NCBI GenBank assembly: GCA_905192805.1
Contig: CAJJMF010000047.1
Coordinates: 1 to 14,953, forward strand
Length of the DNA stretch: 14,953 nucleotides
Source of the DNA: an uncultured Sutterella sp.
Lineage (GTDB): Bacteria > Pseudomonadota > Gammaproteobacteria > Burkholderiales > Burkholderiaceae_F
Direction: 5' to 3'
The position numbers and the translations under genes were made by a program. The stretch's first letter is position 1. Every line of letters starts with the position of its first letter. The notes beneath the pieces were generated by a model, which saw only the letters and a list, made by a program, of their open reading frames with translations, had not been told where the DNA came from and ran no database searches. This document shows positions 13,699 through 14,953 of the stretch, one piece after another.

Positions 13699-14953
13699 AT
13701 GACTGAAACCGTGTTACGCGCACTCACCAGCGCGCTCTCTCTCCCCGAAACCTTGGCGAATCTGTACGAGGCGCTCAAAGAGCGACTCCCCATCGATGGT
13801 ATTTTTGCCAACATTGCCCTCACTCAGCCCGATCGGATCCAATTTTTAGCCAGCGTCGATGAACGGGGGGCCGTACGACGGGAGGACTCCATTGTGTTGC
13901 CGAAATCCATTTCTGCGCTACGCAGTATGTCAAGCCACCCTATCACACGAGTCAACCGACTCGAAGAGGATCCGTTTACCGCTTGGGTCGCCCCACAGAT
14001 TGTCCCTGACATCGCCAGTTTCATTATGGTGCGTTGCCGTGTCGAAGGTCGTCATTTTGGGATTGTGTGTTTTTGGAGCAAAACGCCTTGTGCCTTCACC
14101 GAAGCCCATCGGGCGCTACTCGAACCGTTTCGTAACGCCCTGAGTTTAAATATGGGGTTTGCCGTCGCGTCGCGCTTAAAAACCGAAGTCGATGTGATGC
14201 AAAAAGAAGCCGAAAAACTCCGAGCACAAATTGATGCGCAGGCTTGGGAACCGCTCACCGAACTCTTGGCGCGTACGCCCTCCTTTGAGAGGATTGCCGG
14301 GGAGATTCGTCGCGTAGCTCCCTACGATGCGACCGTATTAATTACTGGGGACTCGGGGACTGGCAAGGAAGTCGTGGCCACCGTGATTCAACAAATTGGA
14401 CCACGATCACGACGCCCCTTTGTGAAACTCAACTGTGCGGCCGTCACGCCATCCCTCATTGAGAGTGAGCTTTTTGGTTGGGAACGTGGAGCATTCACGG
14501 GAGCCGTTAGTCGTCATGCTGGGCTTTTCGAGCAGGCCGACGGCGGGACGTTGTTTTTGGACGAAGTGGGTGAACTCACGCCCGATATGCAAGTGAAGCT
14601 CTTACGCGTTTTGCAACAGCAATCGTTTCGCCGTGTCGGTGGCACGCAGGAGATCGCCGTGAATGTGCGCATTATCGCCGCAACCAATCGTCCGTTACGA
14701 CAACTTGTCGAAAGTGGTCAGTTCCGACTGGATCTCTTTTACCGCCTCGCTGTCGTGCCGATTCATATTCCACCCCTCTCGCAACGGCCCGAGGATTTGG
14801 AACCTCTCGCGAAATACTTTCTGCAACAACTCGCGCGCAAATATGGCATCAGTCCCATACCGCAGCTCTCGGAGGCAGCCTTGGGGCAAGCACGACGCCA
14901 CCCCTGGTTAGGCAATGTACGCGAGTGGCGTAATGTACTCGCACGAGCAGTAC
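13699..14953 (+). CDS. Sigma-54-dependent transcriptional activator (partial, runs off the window)
   Basis: This is a bacterial enhancer-binding protein; 418 residues are visible and the frame is open to the window edge. Residues 1-160 look like a GAF-type sensory domain, with no receiver domain or obvious transmembrane segment. A short helical linker (about 160-182) follows, then the AAA+ domain from about 185. Walker A is GDSGTGKE (217-224). The sigma-54 contact loop GAFTGA is at 264-269, preceded by GWER instead of the common GHEK. Walker B is GGTLFLDEVGE (282-292). The C-terminal AAA+ signature is HPWLGNVREW (401-410). The DNA-binding helix-turn-helix must lie beyond the window. It is divergent from the respiratory genes and very likely their activator. 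The inferred signal is a small molecule, perhaps the substrate of the reductase or lyase. The SD before ATG 13699 is weak. Confidence 0.94.
   Translation, partial: MTETVLRALTSALSLPETLANLYEALKERLPIDGIFANIALTQPDRIQFLASVDERGAVRREDSIVLPKSISALRSMSSHPITRVNRLEEDPFTAWVAPQIVPDIASFIMVRCRVEGRHFGIVCFWSKTPCAFTEAHRALLEPFRNALSLNMGFAVASRLKTEVDVMQKEAEKLRAQIDAQAWEPLTELLARTPSFERIAGEIRRVAPYDATVLITGDSGTGKEVVATVIQQIGPRSRRPFVKLNCAAVTPSLIESELFGWERGAFTGAVSRHAGLFEQADGGTLFLDEVGELTPDMQVKLLRVLQQQSFRRVGGTQEIAVNVRIIAATNRPLRQLVESGQFRLDLFYRLAVVPIHIPPLSQRPEDLEPLAKYFLQQLARKYGISPIPQLSEAALGQARRHPWLGNVREWRNVLARAV

Overview
The window looks like a stretch of a Gram-negative proteobacterial chromosome. A betaproteobacterium of the Burkholderiales (Sutterellaceae-like) is my best inference: there are Sec, Tat and lipoprotein export signals, a sigma-54 enhancer-binding regulator, periplasmic multihaem cytochrome respiration, and moderate GC with AT-richer intergenic regions. 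No rRNA, tRNA, insertion sequence or CRISPR array was recognised.

Layout. Positions 1-80 hold what may be the tail of an upstream gene and its terminator. Positions 81-887 are a long non-coding stretch with several dyads, a likely small terminated transcript (about 558-656) and the leader of a BrnQ-type branched-chain amino acid carrier (888-2228, +). Facing it is an AEC-family permease (2296-3249, -). Two very similar bile-acid:sodium-symporter-family (BASS) carriers follow in tandem (3810-4793 and 5197-6186, +), each with its own terminator. The gap between them holds a further terminator with no gene in front of it. A cytoplasmic protein of unknown function (6304-6969, -) faces the second carrier. 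It is divergent from serB (phosphoserine phosphatase, 7235-8092, +). On the minus strand, proC (pyrroline-5-carboxylate reductase) is followed by a small lipoprotein gene (9461 to 8152).

The most interesting part is 9651-14953. Three minus-strand genes lie in the order Tat-exported flavoprotein reductase (fumarate/urocanate-reductase-like), tetrahaem c-type cytochrome, and Sec-exported protein of the histidine/phenylalanine ammonia-lyase fold. A near-consensus sigma-54 promoter precedes the flavoprotein. A divergent regulator with a GAF-like N-terminus and a sigma-54 AAA+ domain begins at 13699 and runs off the window. Three identical 12-bp sites (ACGATATTTCGT) sit between them, overlapping the regulator's own promoter. 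I infer an anaerobic periplasmic respiratory module: the lyase-fold protein would generate or process an unsaturated acid in the periplasm, and the flavoprotein would reduce it with electrons delivered by the cytochrome. The regulator would switch the set on when its ligand is present.

The lyase-fold protein lacks the Ala-Ser-Gly triad that forms the MIO cofactor of all characterised members, having Glu-Ala-Asp in its place, although many other active-site positions are kept. Its chemistry is therefore open. A terminator-like three-way-junction structure between the cytochrome and lyase genes suggests that lyase expression is separately limited or controlled.
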